From: JAVWJP01 sp036638975
GTDB taxonomy: Bacteria; Bacillota; Clostridia; Oscillospirales; Ruminococcaceae
Reading direction: 5' to 3'
Assembly (NCBI GenBank): GCA_036638975.1
Contig: JAVWJP010000020.1
Span: 1-37,036 of the forward strand
Length of the DNA stretch: 37,036 nt
Shown here in pieces: positions 24,413 through 32,501 of the stretch. Within the stretch, counting starts at the first letter, position 1, and each line of letters starts with the position of its first letter. A program made the translations under genes and the position numbers. The notes under the pieces are model-generated. The model did no database searches. It was not told the DNA's origin and saw nothing but the letters and a program-made list of their open reading frames with translations.

Positions 24413-24460
24413 GAAAGGATAGAAAAAGGCGTAAAAGCCGCACATATGGAGGCAGAAAAC

Positions 24461-25093
24461 ATGATGCAAGGATTAACCTTTGACTTTTTAAAGCGCCTGG
24501 CAAAGGGCATTTCGCAGCAGTTTGGCAACAATTGTGAGGTTGTAGTGCATGATTTGAGCAACAATTTCACTGAAAGCTCTATAGTTATAATAGAAAACGG
24601 TCATGTAACCTCACGCAAAACAGGTGACGGGCCTTCGCTTGTCGTGCTTGAGGCACTGCACGGCGACAGGAACAAGCTTTGCGACCACCTAAACTACCTT
24701 ACAAAAACGCACGATGGCAGAATATTAAAATCGAGCACCATATATATTCGCGACGAAAAAAACGAGGTAGTTGGAATTTTCTCTATCAACTACGACATAA
24801 CAGGGCTTTTGATGATAGATAATTCGTTAAAGTCACTGATAGAAACCAGCTCTGACACAAAAGAACCTGAGCGCATAGCCCAAAATGTAAACGAGCTTTT
24901 GGACGAGCTTATAGAGCAATCGGTAAAGCTTGTGGGCAAGCCTGTGGCCCTTATGAACAAGGACGATAAAATAAAAGCCATACAGTTTTTAAACAATACG
25001 GGCGCTTTTCTTATAACAAAAAGCGGTGATAAGGTAAGCCAGCATTTTGGAATATCAAAATACACACTCTACAGCTATATTGATGCAAAGTAA
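24461..25093 (+). CDS. YheO/DauR-like transcriptional regulator
   Basis: This 211-residue protein has the two-part layout of the YheO/DauR family. The N-terminal YheO-type PAS domain includes CEVVVHDLSN and SIVIIENGHVTSR, and the C-terminal helix-turn-helix domain (about residues 165-211) includes VSQHFGISKYTLYSYID. Such proteins sense a small molecule and bind DNA; DauR of Pseudomonas responds to D-arginine. The ATG at 24461 is chosen because GGAGG lies eight bases upstream, while the in-frame ATG at 24446 overlaps that site. It is divergent from ssnA, which makes it the best candidate regulator of the purine genes. The ligand is unknown. Confidence 0.88.
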   Translation: MMQGLTFDFLKRLAKGISQQFGNNCEVVVHDLSNNFTESSIVIIENGHVTSRKTGDGPSLVVLEALHGDRNKLCDHLNYLTKTHDGRILKSSTIYIRDEKNEVVGIFSINYDITGLLMIDNSLKSLIETSSDTKEPERIAQNVNELLDELIEQSVKLVGKPVALMNKDDKIKAIQFLNNTGAFLITKSGDKVSQHFGISKYTLYSYIDAK

Positions 25094-25151
25094 AATATTT
25101 TCTTATAAATAACAACCATTTAGTTATAATTTTTCTTTGCACATTAATTTA

Positions 25152-25196
25152 AAAAGCGCACCGAAATGCTTATTAAAGCTGGTTCGGTGCGCTTTT
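25152..25196. terminator. Bidirectional terminator between the regulator and lpd
   Basis: A 14-bp perfect stem (25152-25165 with 25183-25196), core GCGCACCGAA, has A and T runs on the outer sides. It can end both the regulator transcript and the glycine cleavage operon. Confidence 0.9.
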
Positions 25197-25199
25197 ATT

Positions 25200-26606
25200 T
25201 TACTGTTTTCTTTTTGGTGCCGCGTGGATAGCACCGCCAAGCGCATCGTCAACAGCCTCTGTAACAGCCTCTGTAAACGTTGGGTGAGGGCGCACAACAG
25301 CGGCAAGCTGCCGCGCAGTAAGACCCTGCACCACCGCAGTTGTCAGCTCGCTTATTATGTCTGTAGCGCGCTCGCACATAAGCTGAGCACCCAAAAGCAC
25401 CTCATCTTTTGCACTAAACACAAGCTTTATAAAGCCTCTGCCTCCGCCTTCTATAAGAGTTTTGCCGTTTGCCGACATAATAGCCTTACCTGTTTTTGTT
25501 TCTATCCCCCGCTCTTTGGCTTCATCTGCGGTAATTCCCACACAGGCAATCTCGGGGCTTGTGTAAATACATGAGGGTATTATATTCATATTGATATTTG
25601 GTTTATGCCCCGCCAATGCCTCGGCAACCATTATGCCCTGTGCGGATGCAAAGTGTGCAAGCTGTATACCCACTGTCACGTCGCCGATTGCATATATTCC
25701 CTCGGCACTTGTAAGGCAGTTCTCGTCAACAGCTATTGCAGAGCGGTTCATTTTAAGTGTAAAGCCGTCCTCAAAAAGCCCCTGTGTGTTTGGACGGCGA
25801 CCGATAGCCACCAAAATTCCGTCTGCATACACAGCTTGCGCTGCTTCTTTTTCGGTAAATTCGCAGCACAGCTCACTGCCGTTTTGCACTATTTTTTGCA
25901 CCCTAGAGCCTATATGCACCGAAGCTCCGCGCTTTTTTAAAAGCATCGTCAGGTTTTGCGAAATTTCTCTGTCCATAGCAGGAAGCAACCTGTCAAGCGC
26001 CTCTATTATGGTAATTTCGCAGCCCAAAGCACCAAAAACAGATGCAAACTCCACACCTATAACGCCGCCGCCTATGATGACAAGGCGCTTAAAAACCTTG
26101 TCACTCTGCAAAAGCAGCTCGTCACTTGTAAGAACATTTGGCAGCTCCAGCCCCTCTATAGGTGGACGTGACGGCACAGAGCCTGTAGCAATGATAATAT
26201 TTTCAGCTGTAATTTGACGCGTTTCTCCACCGCTCGTAAGTGTTGCGCAGTGCGGTGCGGTAATGGCGGCAGTGCCGCGGAGAAGCTCTATTTTATTACC
26301 CTTCAGCAGCTGCTCTATACCACCGCGCAGTTGCCCCACAACCTCGTCCTTGCGCGCATAAAGCTTGTTTACATCGTAAGAAAGCCCCTCTATGTGCAGC
26401 CCTATTGCCTCAAAGCTTTGCGCCGCCGCAAAAAGCTGTGCTGCATGAAGCAAGGTTTTTGTAGGTATGCACCCACGGTTAAGGCAAGTGCCGCCGACAT
26501 CGCGGTTTTCGGCTATGGCAACAGAAAGCCCAAGCTGTGCCGCCTTTATAGCCGCAACATACCCGCCTGGACCTGCACCGATAACCAAAAGCTGTTTTTG
26601 GTACAT
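25200..26606 (-). CDS. lpd: Dihydrolipoyl dehydrogenase (glycine cleavage L-protein)
   Basis: This 468-residue flavoenzyme reoxidises the dihydrolipoyl arm of GcvH with NAD+. It has the FAD site GAGPGG, the redox pair Cys41 and Cys46 in GGTCLNRGCIPTK, the NAD site IGGGVIGVEFASVFG and the C-terminal catalytic His in RPHPTFTEA. The start is set at 26606, because GGAGGAAAC lies upstream and the in-frame ATG at 26621 overlaps it. It is the last gene of the operon, after lplA, so it is dedicated to the glycine cleavage system by position. It has no extra N-terminal lipoyl domain. Confidence 0.95.
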   Translation of the reverse strand: MYQKQLLVIGAGPGGYVAAIKAAQLGLSVAIAENRDVGGTCLNRGCIPTKTLLHAAQLFAAAQSFEAIGLHIEGLSYDVNKLYARKDEVVGQLRGGIEQLLKGNKIELLRGTAAITAPHCATLTSGGETRQITAENIIIATGSVPSRPPIEGLELPNVLTSDELLLQSDKVFKRLVIIGGGVIGVEFASVFGALGCEITIIEALDRLLPAMDREISQNLTMLLKKRGASVHIGSRVQKIVQNGSELCCEFTEKEAAQAVYADGILVAIGRRPNTQGLFEDGFTLKMNRSAIAVDENCLTSAEGIYAIGDVTVGIQLAHFASAQGIMVAEALAGHKPNINMNIIPSCIYTSPEIACVGITADEAKERGIETKTGKAIMSANGKTLIEGGGRGFIKLVFSAKDEVLLGAQLMCERATDIISELTTAVVQGLTARQLAAVVRPHPTFTEAVTEAVDDALGGAIHAAPKRKQ

Positions 26607-26626
26607 TAAGGTTTCCTCCATTTGTT

Positions 26627-27628
26627 TTATAAATCCTCTTGCAAAAGGCGTTTAATATCCGCTGTAATCTCTTTTTCCGCATCGGATTCGGCTGTTTTGC
26701 ACAAAGGCTCAAGCGCATCGCAAAGCGATTCCTTTGTAAAACGCGCCCCGCAAAGCAGCGGCTGTACTTTTGCTATCAGCTCGCCATTTATGGCGTCCGA
26801 GAACACAGCCGCCTCTGTGACAATTCCGTTTTTTGCCGCAAGCTGAAGCTGAAGCTCACCCCAAGCAAAACGGCGGGAAAGCTCCTTGCTAAAGTTTATT
26901 TTAGCGCCAAAGTTCCACTCCCAAGATGAGAATTTTTCGGTCAGCTCATCTATTCTTTTAAAATCTATTTTACCTTCGTCTACAGGTAGCGCAACAGCAC
27001 CATAAACCTTTGCAAAAGCATCTAACAGAGCTTTTTTTAGGGTTTCTACAGTGATATCCGGTGCAAGCCCTGAAAGGTTTACCACACGCGCGCGCACCGA
27101 AGCAACACCGTTCGATTTTAATTTTTCGGGCGAAGCGTTGAGATATTTCGAGAGCATATTTAAATCGGCATTGACCATAAGCGTGCCATGATGATAGCAG
27201 CTACCTCCGCTTTTGTAAAATGCGTTGCCGGAAAATTTTCTTCCGTCAGCTATAATATCATTACGTCCGCTTTTTTGCGCTTCTACACCCAAAGCGCGCA
27301 CAGCCTGCAAAATAACCTCCAGCTGCCGTGCAACATCGTAGCTTGCGTCACGCGCCAAAAATGTAAAGTTAAGGTTGCCAAGGTCGTGGAAAACCGCGCC
27401 CCCGCCCGAAAGTCTGCGTACAAAATACCCTCCGTCGGCTTTTAGCTGTTCTACGCGGCATTCGCGCCATGGGTTTTGGTTGCGCCCCGCCACAACTGTA
27501 TGCCTGTTTTGCCAAAGATAAAGCACAACAGTGTCTTGAGGCACACTCTCCATAAGGTATTCTTCAAGCGCTAGATTGCGGTAAGGAATGGTGTTTTCAC
27601 TTATGCAATAAAACAGTTCCTTATTCAC
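26627..27628 (-). CDS. lplA: Lipoate-protein ligase A
   Basis: This 333-residue protein has the ligase signature RRLSGGGAVFHDLGN (about 71-85) and the lipoyl-AMP lysine region SGNAFYKSGG, followed by the C-terminal accessory domain. It attaches lipoate to lipoyl domains, here most probably Lys63 of GcvH. The start is GTG at 27628, directly after the gcvPB stop (TGA-GTG), with GAGGAG in the end of gcvPB. Inclusion in the operon couples cofactor loading with enzyme supply. The presence of a salvage ligase suggests lipoate is taken up rather than made, though no synthesis genes could be checked. Confidence 0.94.
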   Translation of the reverse strand: MNKELFYCISENTIPYRNLALEEYLMESVPQDTVVLYLWQNRHTVVAGRNQNPWRECRVEQLKADGGYFVRRLSGGGAVFHDLGNLNFTFLARDASYDVARQLEVILQAVRALGVEAQKSGRNDIIADGRKFSGNAFYKSGGSCYHHGTLMVNADLNMLSKYLNASPEKLKSNGVASVRARVVNLSGLAPDITVETLKKALLDAFAKVYGAVALPVDEGKIDFKRIDELTEKFSSWEWNFGAKINFSKELSRRFAWGELQLQLAAKNGIVTEAAVFSDAINGELIAKVQPLLCGARFTKESLCDALEPLCKTAESDAEKEITADIKRLLQEDL

Positions 27629-29071
27629 TCAGTACTCCTCAAAAACAAAATGAAGGCGCGGGTTTCTGGCGGCACCTACCTCGTCCAAACGGCGTACAGG
27701 CGTGCTTACAGGTGCGTTGTGCAGCGCCTGCGGGTTTTCTTTTGCGGTTTTATAAAGTGCACGGAAAACCTCTGCAGCTTCGTCTAAGGTCTCGCGGCTT
27801 TCGGTTTCTGTCGGCTCTATCATAAGCGCCTCGTGCACTATAAGCGGGAAGTACATCGTAGGCGGGTGTATGCCGTTGTCCAAAAGCCCCTTTGCAATAT
27901 CCATGGCAGAAACGCCGCATTCTTTTTTAAGCCCTTCAAGTGACATAACAAACTCGTGCATACAGCGCGTATCATATGCCATTTCATATAAATCAGAGAG
28001 CCTGCTCATCATGTAATTGGCGTTCAAAACAGCGTTTTGTGAAGCCTCGGGTATTCCTTCGCAGCCAAGTGTAAGAATATAAGTAAGCGCGCGTACAACT
28101 ACAAGAAAATTGCCGTAAAAAGCCTTTACGCGCCCTATGCTCTGTGGCGCTTTGTCATCAAATGCGTAACCATCACCCTCTTTGTGCCAGTGAGGTGACG
28201 GCAAAAATGGCATAAGAAAGCTCTTGCATCCAACAGGGCCGCTGCCCGGTCCGCCGCCGCCGTGCGGAGTTGAAAAGGTCTTGTGCAAATTAAGGTGTAT
28301 TACGTCAAAGCCCATGTCACCCGGACGCACCATTCCCATAACTGCATTTAGGTTTGCACCGTCATAGTAGCACAAGCCGCCTGCATCGTGCACTATTTTT
28401 GTAATTTCCAAAATGTTTTTGTCAAAAAGCCCCACGGTGTTCGGGTTAGTAAGCATAAGTCCGGCAGTATCCTCGCCTACAGCGGCGCGAAGCGCATTTA
28501 AATCCACACAGCCATCTGCCTGCGACGGAATATTTACAACGGTATAGCCCGCCATATTCGCCGAAGCGGGGTTCGTGCCATGCGCCGAATCGGGTACTAT
28601 TATTTTTGTGCGTTTAGCGTCTTTTCGCGCCTTATGATAAGCTTTTATAAGAAGTATACCTGTGTATTCGCCATGTGCACCCGCCCCCGGCTGAAAGGTC
28701 ATGGCGTCCATACCTGTAATTTCGCACAAATATTCTTCTGCCTTGGCAAGAACCTCTAAGCAGCCCTGAACAGTGTGCTTTGGCTGCAAGGGGTGAATTG
28801 CAGTAAACTGCGGCAATGCAGCCATTTCTTCGTTGATGCGCGGGTTATACTTCATGGTGCACGAGCCAAGCGGGTAAAAGCCGTCGTTTACACCATGTGT
28901 GCGCTTCATAAGCTGTGTGTAATGGCGGCTTATATCGGTTTCAGCAAGCTGTGGCAAGCGCGGAGCGTGTGCCCTTGTTTTGTCTTGTGAGAGCACAAAC
29001 TGCGGCACATCGCAAGTGGGCAAAACGGTACAGCCCCTGCCCTGTTTGGATTTTTCAAAAAGCAGTTTCAT
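27629..29071 (-). CDS. gcvPB: Glycine dehydrogenase (decarboxylating) subunit 2
   Basis: This 480-residue protein is the C-terminal half of the split P-protein. The PLP lysine is Lys264 in NLHKTFSTPHGGGG, followed by the glycine-rich phosphate loop. PLGSCTMKYNPR lies near residue 70. With GcvPA it decarboxylates glycine and passes the aminomethyl group to lipoyl-GcvH. Split P-proteins are usual in Firmicutes. Its ATG overlaps the gcvPA stop as ATGA, so the subunits are translationally coupled. Confidence 0.96.
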   Translation of the reverse strand: MKLLFEKSKQGRGCTVLPTCDVPQFVLSQDKTRAHAPRLPQLAETDISRHYTQLMKRTHGVNDGFYPLGSCTMKYNPRINEEMAALPQFTAIHPLQPKHTVQGCLEVLAKAEEYLCEITGMDAMTFQPGAGAHGEYTGILLIKAYHKARKDAKRTKIIVPDSAHGTNPASANMAGYTVVNIPSQADGCVDLNALRAAVGEDTAGLMLTNPNTVGLFDKNILEITKIVHDAGGLCYYDGANLNAVMGMVRPGDMGFDVIHLNLHKTFSTPHGGGGPGSGPVGCKSFLMPFLPSPHWHKEGDGYAFDDKAPQSIGRVKAFYGNFLVVVRALTYILTLGCEGIPEASQNAVLNANYMMSRLSDLYEMAYDTRCMHEFVMSLEGLKKECGVSAMDIAKGLLDNGIHPPTMYFPLIVHEALMIEPTETESRETLDEAAEVFRALYKTAKENPQALHNAPVSTPVRRLDEVGAARNPRLHFVFEEY

Positions 29072-30396
29072 TTATGTGCCGCCTCCTTCAATATTGCCAC
29101 GGTTTTATCAATTTCGTCCTTTGTATTCTGCTCGGTCGCACACCACAAAATACAGCCCTCAAGCTCTCCGCTAAGCGGATAACCGCCTAAGATACCATTT
29201 GACTCAAGTGCATCAATAGCTGCATCTACAGCTATTGGAGAAGCCGTGACAAATTCGTGGAAAAACTCTTTATTATATTTTTGCGTAAAGCCCGCCTTTG
29301 CAAGCTCTGCCGCAAGGTAATGCGCCTTAGAGCAGCACTGCCCTGCCGCCTCGCAAAGCCCCTGCTGCCCCATTGCGGCAAGGTAAACCGTCGCAGTAAG
29401 CGCACAAAGAGCCTGATTTGAACAAATATTGCTTGAAGCCTTTTCGCGTCTTATATGCTGCTCGCGCGCCTGTAATGTAAGCACATAGGCTCTTTTTCCG
29501 TCAATATCGGCGGTTTCGCCCACTATACGCCCGGGAAGCTTGCGAACCATAGTGCTTTTTGCCGCCATATAGCCCAAGTAAGGTCCTCCAAACGCAAGTG
29601 GCATTCCAAAGGGCTGTCCGTCGCCCACAGCAATGTCGGCACCGTATTCGGCAGGGGTTTTTAACACAGCAAGTGTCATGGGGTTGCAGCTCATAATGTA
29701 TTTTGCACCCGCGGCGTGTGTCACTTCGCCCAGTAGCTGCGTGTCCTCAAGTATGCCGTAATAGTTAGGCTGCTGAACTAAAAAGCACGAGCTTTTGTCG
29801 TCTAAAAGCGCTTTTAGCGCATCAATATCTGTAGCACCGTCCTTTGCAGGTACTACAACAAGCTCGGTGTTTGCTCCGTCGCAGTAGGTCTGCACAGTTT
29901 GTATAACATCGGGGTGCGTTGTGGCAGATATAAACGCTTTTACCCTACCGCGCTCCTTACACATTGCGACTGCCTCGCCCGCCGCCGAAGCGCCGTCATA
30001 AACAGAGGCATTTGAAGCGTCCATGCCTGTAAGCTCACAAATCATCGTCTGATATTCAAATATCGACTGCAAAATTCCCTGGCTTATCTCCGCTTGATAT
30101 GGCGTATAAGCCGTAAGAAATTCTTCTTTTCCGGCAACACTTTTTACAATGGCGGGTATGTAATGGTTATATGCACCGGCCCCGCGAAATATTGTTTTAA
30201 ACACTGTGTTTTTGTCGGCGATATCGGTAACTGCACGGCGAACCTCTATTTCTGAAAGACCGTGAGGTAAATTAAGCGGCTTTTTAAGCAACACCTTGTC
30301 CGGTACATCTGCAAAGAGCTCGTTTATGCTTTTACAGCCGACAGCCGCAAGCATCTCAGCTCTTTCGTCTTTTGACGAAGGAATATAACTGCCCAA
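29068..30396 (-). CDS. gcvPA: Glycine dehydrogenase (decarboxylating) subunit 1
   Basis: This 442-residue protein is the N-terminal half of the split P-protein. It shows the family start YIPSSKDERAEML, FRGAGAYNHYIPA, TPYQAEISQG and NASVYDGASAAGEA. It does not carry the PLP lysine but completes the active site of GcvPB. The start codon is TTG at 30396, eight bases after AGGAGG. It lies three bases after the stop of gcvH. Length is normal for the subunit. Confidence 0.96.
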   Translation of the reverse strand: MGSYIPSSKDERAEMLAAVGCKSINELFADVPDKVLLKKPLNLPHGLSEIEVRRAVTDIADKNTVFKTIFRGAGAYNHYIPAIVKSVAGKEEFLTAYTPYQAEISQGILQSIFEYQTMICELTGMDASNASVYDGASAAGEAVAMCKERGRVKAFISATTHPDVIQTVQTYCDGANTELVVVPAKDGATDIDALKALLDDKSSCFLVQQPNYYGILEDTQLLGEVTHAAGAKYIMSCNPMTLAVLKTPAEYGADIAVGDGQPFGMPLAFGGPYLGYMAAKSTMVRKLPGRIVGETADIDGKRAYVLTLQAREQHIRREKASSNICSNQALCALTATVYLAAMGQQGLCEAAGQCCSKAHYLAAELAKAGFTQKYNKEFFHEFVTASPIAVDAAIDALESNGILGGYPLSGELEGCILWCATEQNTKDEIDKTVAILKEAAHK

Positions 30397-30399
30397 GTA

Positions 30400-30777
30400 C
30401 TATTCCTCCTCACGCGCAAATTCTTCATAAAGCTCGGGGCTTAATAAGTCTTCCTTTGCGGTAATATCCTCCACCTTTATAAACCAAGAATCGTACGGGC
30501 TTTCGTTAATAAGCTCCGGTGTATTTAAAAGCGCGTCATTTACGGCACATACAGTACCGCTGACAGGGCTGAAAACGTCAGAAACAGCCTTAACAGATTC
30601 AACATCTGCAAATGGCTCGCCCATGCTTACAATGTCGCCTATCTGCGGCATATTTACAAAAACAAGGTCGCCCAGCTGCTGCTGCGCAAAATCGCTAAGA
30701 CCGATTTCTGCCGTATTGCCGTCAAGACGCACCCACTCGTGAGATTTACTATAAAGAAGCTCCTTTGGAATATTCAT
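30400..30777 (-). CDS. gcvH: Glycine cleavage system H-protein
   Basis: This 125-residue lipoyl carrier has the lipoylation site Lys63 in ADVESVKAVSDVFSP and the conserved NESPYDSWF near the C-terminus. It shuttles the aminomethyl group from the P-protein to the T-protein and is reoxidised by Lpd. Length is normal. The start follows AGGAGGAT. A gap of 57 bases separates it from gcvT, with no promoter that I can support. Confidence 0.96.
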   Translation of the reverse strand: MNIPKELLYSKSHEWVRLDGNTAEIGLSDFAQQQLGDLVFVNMPQIGDIVSMGEPFADVESVKAVSDVFSPVSGTVCAVNDALLNTPELINESPYDSWFIKVEDITAKEDLLSPELYEEFAREEE

Positions 30778-30834
30778 AATTTTATCCTCCTAAAATTTAT
30801 TGATTTATAGATGTACTGTTTTAATAGGTACTGC

Positions 30835-31923
30835 TTATGCTTTTTTGTAAAATGGCAGCTTTACAACCTCTGCCGCTATACGGCGCCCGCGAACATCAAT
30901 ATCTACCGCTGTGCCGACTTCGGAAAAAGCTGTCGGCAAAATACCCATTGCAAAGGCTCCGCCCAAAAACGGGCAATGTGTGCCGGAGGTAACAACGCCA
31001 ACCTGCTTGTCACCGATATATATAGGGCATTCCTCTCGCGCTATACCGCGCCCCGTCACCTTTAAGCCCACGCGCTTTTTTGTTATATCGCCTTTTTTAA
31101 GCAGTGCTTCCTTGCCTATAAAGCCGGGCTTTTGCATCTTAACAAAAAAGCCCAGCCCTGCTTCAACCGGTGTAATCTCATCAGTCATCTCATGCCCGTA
31201 AAGAGGCATAGATGCCTCCAAACGCAAGGTATCACGCGCACCCAAGCCGCAAGGAATAAGCCCCTCTGCCTTGCCCTCGCTAAGTAAAGCCTCCCACAAG
31301 GCAGACGCGTCAGACGGTGCACAATAAAGCTCGTAGCCGTCCTCGCCGGTGTAGCCTGTTTTTGAAACTAAGCATTTTATACCCGCAACAGTGCCCTCTT
31401 TTACAAAGCTGTAATATTTTTTTGGGATATCCTCATCTTTTGCAAGCCTTGTTAAAATTTGCTGCGCTTTTGGTCCCTGAAGCGCAAGCTGAGCAACACC
31501 GTCAGAAATATCGGTAAAAACGACATCGCCTGTCAAATATTTTTTCATCCACTCAACATCTTTATGCCTGTTTGCGGCATTTACAACCACAAGGTATGTA
31601 ATTTCATCTATGCGATACACGATAAGGTCGTCCACAACTCCGCCATTATCGTTGCACATAGGGCTGTAACGCACTTGTCCGTCATACATTCCGTTAAAAT
31701 CGTTTACAAGAAGCTCGTTTAAATTTGCAAGGGCGTCGTTTCCCTTGTATATAACTTCTCCCATATGAGAAACATCAAAAAGCCCCGCCCTTTGCCGCAC
31801 CGCCATATGCTCGGCAATGACACCAGTGCCGTACTGCACAGGCAAAAGATACCCTGCAAACGGCACTATCTTGCCTCCGTATTTTACATGACAATCGTAC
31901 AGTGGCGTTTTCAAATCTTCCAT
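30835..31923 (-). CDS. gcvT: Aminomethyltransferase (glycine cleavage T-protein)
   Basis: This protein of about 362 residues opens MEDLKTPLYDCHVKYGG and has the folate-binding signatures VSHMGE, GYTGEDGYELYC, GLGARDTLRLEA and the C-terminal GTHCPFLGGAFAMG. It transfers the one-carbon unit from the H-protein to tetrahydrofolate and releases ammonia. The ATG at 31923 is chosen because AGGAGG is seven bases upstream; the frame extends 10 codons further into a terminator hairpin and has no ribosome binding site there. It heads the glycine cleavage operon. The leader appears to carry an attenuator. Confidence 0.95.
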   Translation of the reverse strand: MEDLKTPLYDCHVKYGGKIVPFAGYLLPVQYGTGVIAEHMAVRQRAGLFDVSHMGEVIYKGNDALANLNELLVNDFNGMYDGQVRYSPMCNDNGGVVDDLIVYRIDEITYLVVVNAANRHKDVEWMKKYLTGDVVFTDISDGVAQLALQGPKAQQILTRLAKDEDIPKKYYSFVKEGTVAGIKCLVSKTGYTGEDGYELYCAPSDASALWEALLSEGKAEGLIPCGLGARDTLRLEASMPLYGHEMTDEITPVEAGLGFFVKMQKPGFIGKEALLKKGDITKKRVGLKVTGRGIAREECPIYIGDKQVGVVTSGTHCPFLGGAFAMGILPTAFSEVGTAVDIDVRGRRIAAEVVKLPFYKKA

Positions 31924-32034
31924 TCTCAGTCCTCCTAAATTAAAAAAATGCACACCAAAAAAGGCGTGCGCTTTATTACATTATGGGCAGGTGTTGCCCA
32001 CCTTTTGTTTACGCCGCGTTTTTTACTTTGGCTT
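31924..32034 (-). promoter_or_regulatory. gcvT leader with candidate attenuator
   Basis: From the promoter at 32041-32069 the leader of about 110 bases contains a hairpin GGGCA/TGCCC (31985-31999) and then the terminator at 31942-31969, right before the gcvT ribosome binding site. AAAAGG (32006-32001 on the minus strand) can pair with CCTTTT in the terminator (31964-31959), and GGCGT with ACGCC offers a second competing pair. It does not match the glycine riboswitch core or the tetrahydrofolate riboswitch as I know them. Confidence 0.45.
31942..31969 (-). terminator. Terminator hairpin immediately upstream of gcvT
   Basis: On the minus strand GCACGCC (31969-31963) pairs with GGTGTGC (31956-31950), with one G-U wobble and a loop of six T, followed by A and seven T (31948-31942). 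It could end the PqqD-like gene transcript, act as an attenuator for gcvT, or both. Confidence 0.75.
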
Positions 32035-32040
32035 ACATTA

Positions 32041-32069
32041 AATATACTAGAATATCTTCAAAAGGTCAA
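32041..32069 (-). promoter_or_regulatory. Promoter of the glycine cleavage operon
   Basis: On the minus strand TTGACC (32069-32064) and TATATT (32046-32041) have a 17-base spacing. Each box differs from consensus at one position. It overlaps the stop codon of the PqqD-like gene and lies upstream of the terminator hairpin before gcvT. Confidence 0.7.
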
Positions 32070-32416
32070 GCGCCAATTTCATCTTTAAATGCAACAAGCC
32101 TATAGCGTATAAGCATTGCAAAAAAAGCCGAAAGCCGCGCATAAAGCGGTTCGGCATCATCGCCAAACTCGTCATAAACCACCTCTGCAAGCTGCATAAG
32201 ACTGCGCACGCCGTCAATGCTTTTCCACACAAAGCTACCTAGTACATCTAGCTTTGCAAACGTTATTTTTGGTTTTTTAAAAAAAAGCTGCGCAAGCCTG
32301 TTAAAAACACCCGCGTTTAAAACCTCCACTGTTACGGTGCAGCCGTCATCATGCCACCTGCACTGCGGTGTCAGCTCAGGAATATAATTTAAAAGATTTT
32401 CGTCTTTTTTTTTCAT
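32066..32416 (-). CDS. PqqD-like protein
   Basis: This 116-residue protein resembles the PqqD/RRE fold. The central and C-terminal part (LDVLGSFVWKSIDGVRSLMQLAEVV and ARLSAFFAMLIRYRLVAF) follows the family pattern of a tryptophan-containing turn and a three-helix bundle. PqqD proteins bind peptide leaders and present them to radical SAM or other modifying enzymes. No such enzyme or precursor peptide gene is visible here. The neighbour upstream is an OPT-family transporter, 85 bases away in the same direction. The start follows GAGGTCTT. A role in peptide binding tied to the transporter is possible but unproven. Confidence 0.75.
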   Translation of the reverse strand: MKKKDENLLNYIPELTPQCRWHDDGCTVTVEVLNAGVFNRLAQLFFKKPKITFAKLDVLGSFVWKSIDGVRSLMQLAEVVYDEFGDDAEPLYARLSAFFAMLIRYRLVAFKDEIGA

Positions 32417-32501
32417 ATAAGACCTCGTTAATTACAAAATATATTGCTTGCTTTACCTGCTGATTTTTTAAATTTACTTAACTTTTTAATATATCATTAT
32501 A

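Larger units (their letters stand above)
24077..24460. promoter_or_regulatory. Divergent control region between ssnA and the YheO-like regulator
   Basis: This 384-base gap has no gene. It holds outward promoters at 24284-24312 (minus) and 24385-24412 (plus) and, between them, a perfect 22-bp AT palindrome at 24339-24360. The 200-base leader of ssnA includes a run of T on the minus strand (24125-24119) after G-rich sequence, but I could not find a stable terminator stem in front of it. Confidence 0.65.

Noticed and set aside
31924..32034. Glycine or tetrahydrofolate riboswitch upstream of gcvT
   Set aside because: The leader of about 110 bases lacks the conserved core strings of either class and is too short for a tandem glycine aptamer. 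Only an attenuator-like layout is supported.
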